Below, in pieces: positions 54,733 through 63,184 of a DNA stretch of 64,000 nucleotides. The stretch is taken from NCBI GenBank assembly GCA_965230195.1, contig OZ245997.1, positions 2,542,001 through 2,606,000 on the forward strand, given 5' to 3'. The notes under the pieces were generated by a model. The model saw nothing but the letters and a program-made list of their open reading frames with translations, did not search any database and was not told where the DNA came from. Within the stretch, counting starts at the first letter, position 1, and each line of letters starts with the position of its first letter. Made by a program: the position numbers and the translations under genes. Origin of the DNA: Putridiphycobacter sp965230195. GTDB lineage: Bacteria > Bacteroidota > Bacteroidia > Flavobacteriales_D > Crocinitomicaceae.

Positions 54733-57580
54733 GTCTTATGTCCTTTATAATTTCCGCCTCAATTATTGTTGTTTCAATTTGTTTATCAACTACAATTCGG
54801 TTTACATTATACTGATACCATTGGTAATGGTTACTTAATCTTACAGCATAATCGTGAATACCCGTATTGAGTTCAATCAATACTTTTCCCAGGTACAATT
54901 GATCACTCCAAAGGTGAATCGGTACTTTCTCTGACAGCCTTTCAGTTGAAATTTTTAATTTTAAAAAGGCATGCTCTAATTTTGATTGTTCACCAGTAAG
55001 TTTATAATAAATATGTTGTGCGGTATTAGTTTTTTTATCAGTTAATAACGGCTGTGCATTAAAATTATTGGTTTTATTTTTACTTAAAAATTGCCCCAGA
55101 TGTCGGGCAGAATGTTTGTATTTTTGGTCAATCGACTGATCAATTAACGTATCTTTTTCTGTAATATGCCATTGAAATGAAGTCCCTTTTTTGGTCCAGA
55201 TACTTTTCCGATTAATAATAGCGAAAGGTTTGTAGTTTGAAAAAATATATTCAGCAATCAGATAGTATCTGAGGGTATTTGGAACACCATCTGTTTTATC
55301 GAACCAACTGAAAGGGTAGTGCGAAAAAATCACAACAGGCAAATCCATTGACTGATAAGTATCGATTAATTGAAGCTGAAGATAGTCATCAACTGTATTT
55401 TGAAGGTTTTGACAAAAATAACCCGGACTATTTCTTTTACAGTAATAGTAGAGCATAGGTGTATTCGAAAAATCGATAAAACTTTGCTCAGAAGTGAGGT
55501 TTTGATCTAAAAAAGCCTTTAAATCAATATAAGTTTCCTTCGTGAATTTCTCATCATTAATTACTCTTCCTTGCGAAGCATTTGTTTTAAATTCTGTGAG
55601 GCTTTTTAAAGTTATTGGAGAAGAAATTGCAGAATTTGTCATTAGTGGAGAGGACGGTAAAGGAAAAAATTTAAAAACAAGATACAGTACAAAAGCAGAT
55701 GAATAAAATGTTAGAAAACGGTTTTGTTTAAGGAATCGTCCGAGCCAGTAAAAAACAAGCAAGCTTGCCGCCAGGAAAAAAGTAGAAATAAAAAATGTTT
55801 CATTATTCTCCTTAAATGAATGTCTGACTAGGCCCCGTTGAGCATTTGCAATAAATATGATAAAAAAGAAGAGTGAGGCATATAACGTAAATTGGTTTGC
55901 TTTGGTGAGCGAGGCATTTATTCTGATTTTAATTAAAATATATAGGATGGAGAGTGCACTCAACGCTGGTAAAATAACATGGTAGATCCAAAATTGTTGG
56001 GGATAGGCCTTAGCCAGTTTGCTGTAGCCATGTGCCTGATTGGCGGAAACGTAATGAAGGGCAGTTTTAAAATTATTATAAATATATTCAGGACTCCTGA
56101 GAAGAAAACATAAAGACAGGACACCGAAAACGATCAAAAGGGTAACAATAATGGATTTTCCAAACGTAAGCGATTTAAACCTTTTCTTTGAAACAAAAAA
56201 TGATAGTGGTATAAAAATCAGGGAAGAAAACAGTGCAGCCGCACCAATGTCAAGTTTCCAAATGATCAGGAAAATAATTGTTGCGAAAACGAGTATGTAG
56301 TTTTGAATGGTTTGTTTTTTTAATAAGCGCAATGTTGCAAATAGTATTAAGATGGATGGAAATAGTTTAAGCGAAAAGAGTCCTGCGCTAAAAGGGATTA
56401 AGATAATGAATAGCAGTGCTAGTCCTCTGTTTTTTAATAAACGTCCGAGAAAATAATAAACCAGCAGGTAAAAAATGATAAGGTTTAGAAAACTGTATGT
56501 CAAAAAGTCGAGTGAGCCATTATAGCCAAAAACAAGATTATAAATAATACCTGTCCACTGTTCATACAGCATGTGTGAACTCATAAAATCCACCATTGGT
56601 AGTTCATGGTTGTCGAATATCTTCATCATGGCATTAGCCGGATTAGCCAGTTCAAACAGTTCATGAGGCTGATTGAGTACCAGGCTATAAGACGAAAGCA
56701 TAACTATGGTTATAATTATGGAGGGGTAAAGCAGACGATTCAAAAGCCGGTGAGGGTTAAATACTGTTTTTTTTCTTAACCTGCCAATTAAAAGTGTGCC
56801 CAGAAATACGAATCCAAATGAAATAAGAAATACCAGCTTATGGCTGATAAAATAATCGTATTTAAGTTTAATAAATGCAAGGAGTTCCAATGTAAAGAAA
56901 AGGATAACCGGGAACGAAGACAAACTGGTGAGGTAAAGGTTAATCTTATCAGACCTTAACTTGGTTTTTTGACTGACGAAAATGTAGAAAATTGTTAGAG
57001 TTAAGAGAGTCAGGCTAAACCAAAGTGCATAATGCTGATAAAATGAAGTACCGGAAAAGAAACCTGTAAAGAAGAATATGAGTAGTGCTGATGCCAGAAC
57101 AAAGTTAAGGTTGACCTGGTTTTTGAAGGGGGAAAAGTGAGGGAGACGATCTGAAAAAGCATAAACAACCGTCAGGAAAATGATACAAATGGCAATCAAA
57201 ATAGAACAGGCATTACTATTAATACCAATTACTGTTGAAATAACACTGAATATACCAGCACATGCAAATATCAGAATGGTTTTTTTCTGCCATTGTTGAA
57301 GTTTGATCAACTTAAAGAGAGAATCAGATAATAGGTAGAACAAACAAATAAGTATACTACCCCAAAAAATCAGACTGTAAAAAAAATTGATTCTCTTTTT
57401 GATATCCACAGTATTGAAGGTAGCCTCACTGAATACAAAATTTTCTGTCTCGGTAAAAGAAAAATCAGGATTTTGAATATTAATGAGAAATAAAACTGTA
57501 GGAAATAAGGTAAATAAGAAAACACTTTTATCGAACTTAAATTCCTGCCTGTACTTTTTTATTTTTTGTAAAAATTTCAA
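54722..57580 (-). CDS. Large polytopic membrane protein, possibly GT-C-like
   Basis: A 952-residue protein with a dozen or more hydrophobic segments over residues 15-640 and a soluble C-terminal part of about 310 residues, probably outside the cytoplasm. An acidic-aromatic loop HELPMVDFMSSHMLYEQW (about 335-352) lies between membrane segments, the position where GT-C lipid-linked glycosyltransferases hold their acidic catalytic residue, so such a role is possible but not shown. The start is TTG, directly after an in-frame TAA, and the first internal Met is around residue 300, so no ATG start is available. It overlaps the GT9 gene downstream by 11 bases, which supports a joint function in envelope glycan synthesis. 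I do not recognise the family with confidence. Confidence 0.7.
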   Translation of the reverse strand: MKFLQKIKKYRQEFKFDKSVFLFTLFPTVLFLINIQNPDFSFTETENFVFSEATFNTVDIKKRINFFYSLIFWGSILICLFYLLSDSLFKLIKLQQWQKKTILIFACAGIFSVISTVIGINSNACSILIAICIIFLTVVYAFSDRLPHFSPFKNQVNLNFVLASALLIFFFTGFFSGTSFYQHYALWFSLTLLTLTIFYIFVSQKTKLRSDKINLYLTSLSSFPVILFFTLELLAFIKLKYDYFISHKLVFLISFGFVFLGTLLIGRLRKKTVFNPHRLLNRLLYPSIIITIVMLSSYSLVLNQPHELFELANPANAMMKIFDNHELPMVDFMSSHMLYEQWTGIIYNLVFGYNGSLDFLTYSFLNLIIFYLLVYYFLGRLLKNRGLALLFIILIPFSAGLFSLKLFPSILILFATLRLLKKQTIQNYILVFATIIFLIIWKLDIGAAALFSSLIFIPLSFFVSKKRFKSLTFGKSIIVTLLIVFGVLSLCFLLRSPEYIYNNFKTALHYVSANQAHGYSKLAKAYPQQFWIYHVILPALSALSILYILIKIRINASLTKANQFTLYASLFFFIIFIANAQRGLVRHSFKENNETFFISTFFLAASLLVFYWLGRFLKQNRFLTFYSSAFVLYLVFKFFPLPSSPLMTNSAISSPITLKSLTEFKTNASQGRVINDEKFTKETYIDLKAFLDQNLTSEQSFIDFSNTPMLYYYCKRNSPGYFCQNLQNTVDDYLQLQLIDTYQSMDLPVVIFSHYPFSWFDKTDGVPNTLRYYLIAEYIFSNYKPFAIINRKSIWTKKGTSFQWHITEKDTLIDQSIDQKYKHSARHLGQFLSKNKTNNFNAQPLLTDKKTNTAQHIYYKLTGEQSKLEHAFLKLKISTERLSEKVPIHLWSDQLYLGKVLIELNTGIHDYAVRLSNHYQWYQYNVNRIVVDKQIETTIIEAEIIKDIRLED

Positions 57581-57710
57581 TTAAAGTGCTGTTGTTTTGT
57601 AGCCGTTAAATTAATATTTTTTAGTCAAAAAACAGGGGAGCCTACATATTTCTTGGTGATATAACCTTTATTATAGAACAGAACAAGGGGTTGACAAATG
57701 AACGGATGTT

Positions 57711-58445
57711 TTAATAGAGCAGGACATCCTTTTTTTCTACCCATCCCTGGTTTTTACCAAGGGCTACATTGACCCATTTACCTTCAGTTTTAATAATGCT
57801 GAATTTAGCGCCTTCGTGTAATTCAAATGAAACCGATTCTTCCGTGTCAGGAGCAGTCATTACTTTTACAACCGGTTCAACAATAATACCATGGTTCACA
57901 TTTGTAATATGATTTTTATGAACAATTGCTAAAACAATACAAATTAGTATACAGATTCCACAAACAGCGCTCGTTAAAGCATAAAGTGATCTAAAACTCC
58001 GGTGTTGCGCATTTCGATAAATGAATATAAAGGCAACAGATAAAATACTCATCACTACACCCATCCAGGCCCAGAAATTAATACTTCTGCCAAACAGAAC
58101 TTTACTAAACCAATGTCCAATACCTCCTTTACTTTGTTCAATCTTGTCTTTGGTCAAATCAGAAACAAAACTTAAATTATAGTTGATGTCATCATTGGAT
58201 GGATCAATTTTCTTTGCCTTTTGGTAAGCCCAGATTGATTTACCTATTTCATTATTTTTATAATAAGCGTTTCCCAGATTATAATATAATTCTGCCGAGT
58301 TATAATTATCTGCAATAAGTTGTGTATAATACTGAATAGCCAATGTGTAATTTTGAGCAGAATAGGCAGAATCGGCCCGGTCCATTTGAGCAACAGAGTT
58401 TAACCCAATTATTATAAAAGATATTGAAAGCAATATTGTTTTCAT
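57711..58445 (-). CDS. batE: BatE: TPR and SH3-domain membrane protein
   Basis: A 244-residue protein with a signal peptide (SVAQ near residue 20). TPR repeats cover about 20-100 (YYTQLIADNYNSAELYYNLGNAYYK and following), two membrane segments lie at about 130-150 and 158-180, and a C-terminal SH3-like domain at about 190-244 includes GKWVNVALGKNQGWVEKKD. It is the last gene of the bat operon. The ATG at 58445 is preferred to the TTG at 58463: it lies one base after the BatD stop codon and opens directly into the signal peptide. Bat proteins were named for aerotolerance in Bacteroides; the biochemical role of BatE is not established. Confidence 0.88.
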   Translation of the reverse strand: MKTILLSISFIIIGLNSVAQMDRADSAYSAQNYTLAIQYYTQLIADNYNSAELYYNLGNAYYKNNEIGKSIWAYQKAKKIDPSNDDINYNLSFVSDLTKDKIEQSKGGIGHWFSKVLFGRSINFWAWMGVVMSILSVAFIFIYRNAQHRSFRSLYALTSAVCGICILICIVLAIVHKNHITNVNHGIIVEPVVKVMTAPDTEESVSFELHEGAKFSIIKTEGKWVNVALGKNQGWVEKKDVLLY

Positions 58446-58446
58446 T

Positions 58447-60174
58447 CTATAATTTTTTGTCAAGATTAGTAATGAGACCCTCTATTGTTACAATTAATTC
58501 ATCAACCTTTGATGCTGGTATTGGCGCATACTGATACATTTCAACAGTTTGCCATGTAGATTGATAAGTATTAACCGTTTCTGTATCAATTTCTTTTTTG
58601 GAAAGCATATTTACTACACTTGACAGTGTCATTTCTGCAGTAGTTAGTCCCAGTTTTTTTTGGGTAAAGGATTTTAATGTTTCACTCAAAATACCCAGAG
58701 CGGCTTTTTCGTTACCCTCTTTAATATGAGATTTAGCCAGGTCTAAATTTTTACCGAGTTGTTTCTTCATAGCTCTGTCGGCCAGGGCATTTTGATGTGC
58801 TAAAGTTCCCCTTTTTTGTCTGATCAAATATAATCCTCCCAGAACAAGGAAAGGAAAGGAAACCAGAAAAATATAAGCTGCTTTTGAGATTAAAAAATCA
58901 TCATATTTAAAGAGTCCTGATTGGTTTTTGAGCAGGTAATGGATATCCTCATTTTGTACATCAACCTCTTTCTTGTTATCGGAGCTACCCTGACCTTTAG
59001 CTATACTGTTTTCCGTTTTTAAAACAGTAATATTAAAATCACCTGTAGAAAGGGTTTTATAAGTTTTTGATTCAAGGTCAAAATAAGAAAACGAATAAGA
59101 TGGAATAATATAATCCCCGTAAAAGGTGGGGACAAGAACATAATTATACGAAATGCTACCATTTATACCACCCGATTTATAACTAAGATTATTTTTAACC
59201 TCAGGATCATATTGTTCAAAATCATTTGGTATTTCAAGAGCGGGGTCGTCAAAGGTGTTCATATTACCACTACCTGAGATTTTAAGCTTTAAATCAATGG
59301 CCTCTCCCGGCTTTAGGGTTGTTTTACTAATATCGTGCTCCAAATCAAAACGACCAACTAACCCGTTAAAATTCTTAGGTGCATTACCAGGTAATGGTTT
59401 AACCGATATTTTTACTTTGTTGGAATGGGCTTCTCTTCTGTATGATGAGAAAAAGCCTCTTCTGAATATTGCTGAAACATATCCCGGTTCAATGCTTAAC
59501 TCTCCACTGGTTTGGGCAAAACATAATTCCGAATGTATAGTAGTGGTATAATAGCGCATACCATTAATAATCTCCATGTCAGAACTGAAGTTAGTTTGAT
59601 TAGGGTTAAGGTCTTTTCTCCAGATACTTTTAGAGTCTCCAAATTCAATGTTTTCCAGGTTTTGAGGCTGGTTTTTGGAATACATTTTTAAGCTTAGCGT
59701 GAAAGGTTCACCCTGGTAAACTTTTGTTTTACTGGCATGCATCCTGATAAAAAAGTCGGAATTAGCATTATTAGGGACATTCACACTACCATTACCTGAT
59801 TTAGTAACTGTAACTGTGATTTTTTTAGTTTGGTAAGGTTGCCCACCACAGGTCATGTATACCGGATCGATAGTATAGGTACCTTCTTTAAGAGCACGTA
59901 ATCTGTATGAAATCTTGTATTCCCGCTCAACTGTTCTTTTCCCATTAATATTTAATGTTCGGGAAGAATTTGATTGAAAAGGCCCCTGCAGGACCTGTAA
60001 ACCATTAAAATTAGGCCGCTGGATTTGACAATTACTATTGGTTGTAATTTCAAAGCTAAATACTTCATTAACTCCAACTTTATTTTTATTAACAAAGGAT
60101 TTCACCTCGACACTTTGCCCTAAGCTCTGAAGCGAAACGAATAGTATAAATAAATATGAAAAAATCTTTGTCAT
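58447..60174 (-). CDS. batD: BatD: oxygen-tolerance family membrane protein
   Basis: A 575-residue protein with a signal peptide (about 1-20). Two or three beta-sandwich domains follow (about 22-400), starting with VEVKSFVNKNKVGVNEVFSFEI and containing the family stretch PGEAIDLKLKISGSGNM. A single membrane segment lies at about 427-450, with a cytoplasmic helical tail (about 455-575). The large extracytoplasmic part suggests a scaffold that holds the BatA/BatB complex in the periplasm (inference). It sits 10 bases after batC and is followed immediately by batE. Confidence 0.9.
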   Translation of the reverse strand: MTKIFSYLFILFVSLQSLGQSVEVKSFVNKNKVGVNEVFSFEITTNSNCQIQRPNFNGLQVLQGPFQSNSSRTLNINGKRTVEREYKISYRLRALKEGTYTIDPVYMTCGGQPYQTKKITVTVTKSGNGSVNVPNNANSDFFIRMHASKTKVYQGEPFTLSLKMYSKNQPQNLENIEFGDSKSIWRKDLNPNQTNFSSDMEIINGMRYYTTTIHSELCFAQTSGELSIEPGYVSAIFRRGFFSSYRREAHSNKVKISVKPLPGNAPKNFNGLVGRFDLEHDISKTTLKPGEAIDLKLKISGSGNMNTFDDPALEIPNDFEQYDPEVKNNLSYKSGGINGSISYNYVLVPTFYGDYIIPSYSFSYFDLESKTYKTLSTGDFNITVLKTENSIAKGQGSSDNKKEVDVQNEDIHYLLKNQSGLFKYDDFLISKAAYIFLVSFPFLVLGGLYLIRQKRGTLAHQNALADRAMKKQLGKNLDLAKSHIKEGNEKAALGILSETLKSFTQKKLGLTTAEMTLSSVVNMLSKKEIDTETVNTYQSTWQTVEMYQYAPIPASKVDELIVTIEGLITNLDKKL

Positions 60175-60184
60175 CCTCGCGAAA

Positions 60185-61009
60185 TTACCAATCTTTTTTA
60201 CTTTTTGATCCCGATATCACTTTGATATTTTTGTCTTTTTTATCCTGAATTTCTTTTTCCTTTTTGGCCGCAGCTTCAAGTAGTCTTTTAGCCTGTTCTT
60301 TACTTAGTTTATTTGGCTTAGGTTGTTGACCCTTTTGTTGTTTATCTTCTTCATCACCTTTATCACCATCCTGATTTTTATCCCTTTTTTGGTCAGATTT
60401 TTGGTCGTCCTGATTATCTCCTTTTTGATCCTGATCCTGTTTGTTTTCATCCTTTTGACCATCCTCATTTTGTTGATCATTTCCATTCTGATCCTCATTT
60501 TTATCCTGGTTTTGATCTTGTTGATCCTGATTTTGGTCTTGGTCCTGTTGATCCTGGTTTTGCTGTTGTTGTTCCTGTTCTTTTTTTAGTTCGTAGGCAT
60601 AGGCAAGGTTATATCTTGTCTCCTCATCACGTGGATTAAGTCTTAGCGCTTCTTTATAAGCTTCAATGGCTTCGTCAAGTTTTTTGCTTAGCAGTTGGCA
60701 GTTTCCAATATTGTGGTATACCATTGATTTTTCAAGCTTCGTTTTAGCATAATCAACAATACCTTCTAATTGCTCCAGTGATTTATCGTATTCTTTCAGT
60801 TTAAAAAAGGCATTGGCCAGATTATATGATGCTTTAAAGTCGAACGGCGCTTGCTCAATTACCTTCTCGTAATAATAAACAGCATCCTTATACTCTCCAT
60901 TTTGGTAGAATACATTACCCTTATAGGTATTTTTCTTGATTTCATTCTGAGAAAAGCCCATCAATGAAAAAAAGACTACAAAACCGATAATCAAATTAAC
61001 TTTCATCAT
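60185..61009 (-). CDS. batC: BatC: TPR protein with acidic Gln/Asp/Asn/Lys-rich tail
   Basis: A 274-residue protein with a signal peptide (about 1-20). Three to four TPR repeats span about 24-140, including ALRLNPRDEETRYNLAYAYE. An extremely low-complexity segment (about 144-232) is made almost only of Gln, Asp, Asn, Lys, Glu and Gly. A short basic helix closes the protein, ending KSKKDW. The TPRs should bind other Bat proteins in the periplasm. The longest frame begins at TTG (61021), but the ATG pair at 61009/61006 fits the signal peptide better; either still overlaps the end of batB. Confidence 0.88.
   Translation of the reverse strand: MMKVNLIIGFVVFFSLMGFSQNEIKKNTYKGNVFYQNGEYKDAVYYYEKVIEQAPFDFKASYNLANAFFKLKEYDKSLEQLEGIVDYAKTKLEKSMVYHNIGNCQLLSKKLDEAIEAYKEALRLNPRDEETRYNLAYAYELKKEQEQQQQNQDQQDQDQNQDQQDQNQDKNEDQNGNDQQNEDGQKDENKQDQDQKGDNQDDQKSDQKRDKNQDGDKGDEEDKQQKGQQPKPNKLSKEQAKRLLEAAAKKEKEIQDKKDKNIKVISGSKSKKDW
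60314..60580. repeat. Low-complexity imperfect repeat inside batC
   Basis: The minus strand repeats variants of CAGGATCAAAATCAGGATCAA and GAT/CAA/AAA codons with no fixed unit length. Such tracts can gain or lose in-frame codons by slippage, so length variation between strains is expected. Confidence 0.7.
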
Positions 61010-62150
61010 TTTCACTTTCAATTAGTTTTGCATTTTGATCGGTAAAGAAGAAATAAGCTGTCAAAAATAATAAACCAAGTCCGATAAACCATTGGAACTG
61101 ATCTTCGTAATCGGTATATAATTTTGAATCTATTTCTGTTTTATCAATCGTTTTTAAATGGTTAAGTAAGGGATCAAGGTTAACAAAATTACCCTGAGCC
61201 TGGGTATAGGCCCCACCACCCGAATGTGCCAGTTGACGTAGCATTTCGGCATTCATTTTTGTGGTTACCGTATTACCTTCGTCATCTTTTTTTAAGCCGG
61301 ACCTCTTACCATTGACATAGTGTGGTATTACCGTTCCTTTTGTAGTCCCCATACCCACGGTACTGATAATAACATCTTTTGATTTTGCTTTTTTAGCTTC
61401 CTCAATTGCTGCACCCTCGTGGTCTTCACCATCCGACATAATGATGATTGTTTTATTGATCCCGTTATCTAAATCCAAAGCTCCCATAGCAGCTTTAATG
61501 GCAGTACTAATTGAAGTCCCCTGATTTGACAACATATCAGGACTAACCGAACTTAAAAACAATTTAGCTGAACCATAGTCGGTTGTTAACGGAACCTGAA
61601 CAAATGCATCCCCGGCAAAAATCAATAAACCAATTTTATCGCCATGAAGGTTATTAATGAGTCTTTCAATACTCATTTTAGCAATTTTAAGACGATCTCT
61701 TTTTTGATCCAGATCGAGTGCCCGCATAGAATTGGAAACATCTAGTGCTACCATGATTTCAATACCTTCTGAAACTGCTTTTTGACTGCCTTTACCAAAT
61801 TGGGGATTGATTAAAGCAATGATCAAAAAAGCTATGGCGTTTCTAAGCAAAAAGAATCGGATGAAAACTTTTGTAGATGAAATGGGTTTGATGAGGTGGG
61901 GTAGTAGTTTGGTGTCTCCTAATTTTGCCAGTGCCCTGTTTTTCCAAATAAGGCTAATAACAAAACCACCAATCAACAATGGGATGACCAGAAACAGGAA
62001 CCACCATTCTGTGTTTTCAAGTTTAAAGGCCTCTACCTGTTCGCGTAAAAAATAAAGTGATACAAAATAAACAGCCCAAAACAAAACCTCGACTATCAAA
62101 ATAGCGATTAAAATAGGTTTAAGTTTATATGTGAAATTTTTTAAATGCAT
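60996..62150 (-). CDS. batB: BatB: VWA-domain membrane protein
   Basis: A 384-residue protein with membrane segments at about 10-33 and 48-67, a third near 100-116, a von Willebrand A domain (about 128-320), and a final membrane segment near 352-372. The MIDAS motif is DVSNS at 137-141, followed by Thr in the QVPLTTDYGSAK loop and Asp in IIIMSDGEDHEG, so metal binding looks intact. The start is taken at ATG 62150, which overlaps the batA stop as TGATG, rather than the TTG one codon earlier. With BatA it is thought to form a membrane complex served by a MoxR AAA+ ATPase, which is not in this window. Confidence 0.92.
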   Translation of the reverse strand: MHLKNFTYKLKPILIAILIVEVLFWAVYFVSLYFLREQVEAFKLENTEWWFLFLVIPLLIGGFVISLIWKNRALAKLGDTKLLPHLIKPISSTKVFIRFFLLRNAIAFLIIALINPQFGKGSQKAVSEGIEIMVALDVSNSMRALDLDQKRDRLKIAKMSIERLINNLHGDKIGLLIFAGDAFVQVPLTTDYGSAKLFLSSVSPDMLSNQGTSISTAIKAAMGALDLDNGINKTIIIMSDGEDHEGAAIEEAKKAKSKDVIISTVGMGTTKGTVIPHYVNGKRSGLKKDDEGNTVTTKMNAEMLRQLAHSGGGAYTQAQGNFVNLDPLLNHLKTIDKTEIDSKLYTDYEDQFQWFIGLGLLFLTAYFFFTDQNAKLIESENDES

Positions 62151-63184
62151 CAATTAATACTTTTCAGTAAAGTGTGTTTCAATAAAAAATTGGCTAAAAT
62201 AAATATCAGACCAAAAAATAAAAAACCGTAATACTTTTCAGGTGGATTTGTTTTAAATTCTAAAACTTTAACCTTTGATTTTTCCAATTGATCAATAATG
62301 CCATAAATTTCGTTCAACTCCTTTTCATTCTCTGCTCTAAAATACTTTCCGTCTGTTAATGCGGCAATTTCTCTTAAAAGGTCTTCATCAATTTTAACTT
62401 CCATGTTTTGAAGTGTGGTAGTTCCAAAAATATTCTGAACCGGATAGGGAGCCATTCCATTTTTTCCAACACCAATGGTATAAACCCTTACGCCATATTC
62501 CTGGGCTACCTGTGCAGCTGTTAACGGGTCAATATCACCCTTATTATTTTCTCCGTCCGTCATTAATATGATGACCTTACTTTTGGCGCTGCTTTTATAA
62601 AGCCTGTTAACGGAAGTGATTAAACCGGAACCTATTGCGGTTCCTCCTTCAACGGTACCGGAGTTAATTTCAGATAATAATTGCAAAAGTAATTGGTGGT
62701 CAGTGGTGAGTGGTGCTTGTGTATAGGCTTCTCCTTCGTAGGCAACAATCCCAATTCGGTCATTTGGTCGTTGTTCAATAAATTGCATTGCTGTTTTTTT
62801 TGCAGATTCCAAACGGTTTGGTTTAAAGTCTTCTGCAAACATACTTCCCGATACATCAAGAGCTAAAATAACATCAATCCCTTCAATGTTTTTCTTTTTA
62901 TACTCTTCAACATCTTTTGGGTCTTGCGGACGGGTAAATGCCACTACAATTAGTGTAAAGCCAATGATAAAAAAAAGGAAATTCAAATGCTTTAGCCAGG
63001 GCCAGATATTGAATTGTTGGGGTTCAAAATTGTCGATTGTCGATATATTGACTAATCTTGTTTTTCTCCTCCAGTGAACAATGTACCAGAAAATGAAAAG
63101 CGGAATGCACAATAAAAACCAAAAGAAGTCTTTGTACAAATACTCGTAATCCAAAAAAGCTATTTCAGTTAATATATTATTCAT
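62150..63184 (-). CDS. batA: BatA: VWA-domain membrane protein
   Basis: A 344-residue protein with membrane segments at about 20-37 and 66-83, a von Willebrand A domain (about 100-290) with an intact MIDAS (DVSGS at 110-114, the APLTTDHQ loop, IILMTDGENNKG), and a last membrane segment near the C-terminus (about 320-340). The ATG at 63184 is chosen over the TTG at 63196; it overlaps the end of the upstream gene by 8 bases. BatA and BatB are paralogues encoded side by side. The metal-ion adhesion site suggests binding to a partner protein in the periplasm. Confidence 0.92.
   Translation of the reverse strand: MNNILTEIAFLDYEYLYKDFFWFLLCIPLFIFWYIVHWRRKTRLVNISTIDNFEPQQFNIWPWLKHLNFLFFIIGFTLIVVAFTRPQDPKDVEEYKKKNIEGIDVILALDVSGSMFAEDFKPNRLESAKKTAMQFIEQRPNDRIGIVAYEGEAYTQAPLTTDHQLLLQLLSEINSGTVEGGTAIGSGLITSVNRLYKSSAKSKVIILMTDGENNKGDIDPLTAAQVAQEYGVRVYTIGVGKNGMAPYPVQNIFGTTTLQNMEVKIDEDLLREIAALTDGKYFRAENEKELNEIYGIIDQLEKSKVKVLEFKTNPPEKYYGFLFFGLIFILANFLLKHTLLKSIN

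Noticed and set aside
60304..60589. Regular repeats in batC considered as a CRISPR or tandem-repeat array
   Set aside because: Units vary in length, no spacer pattern exists, and the frame codes for a continuous BatC tail.
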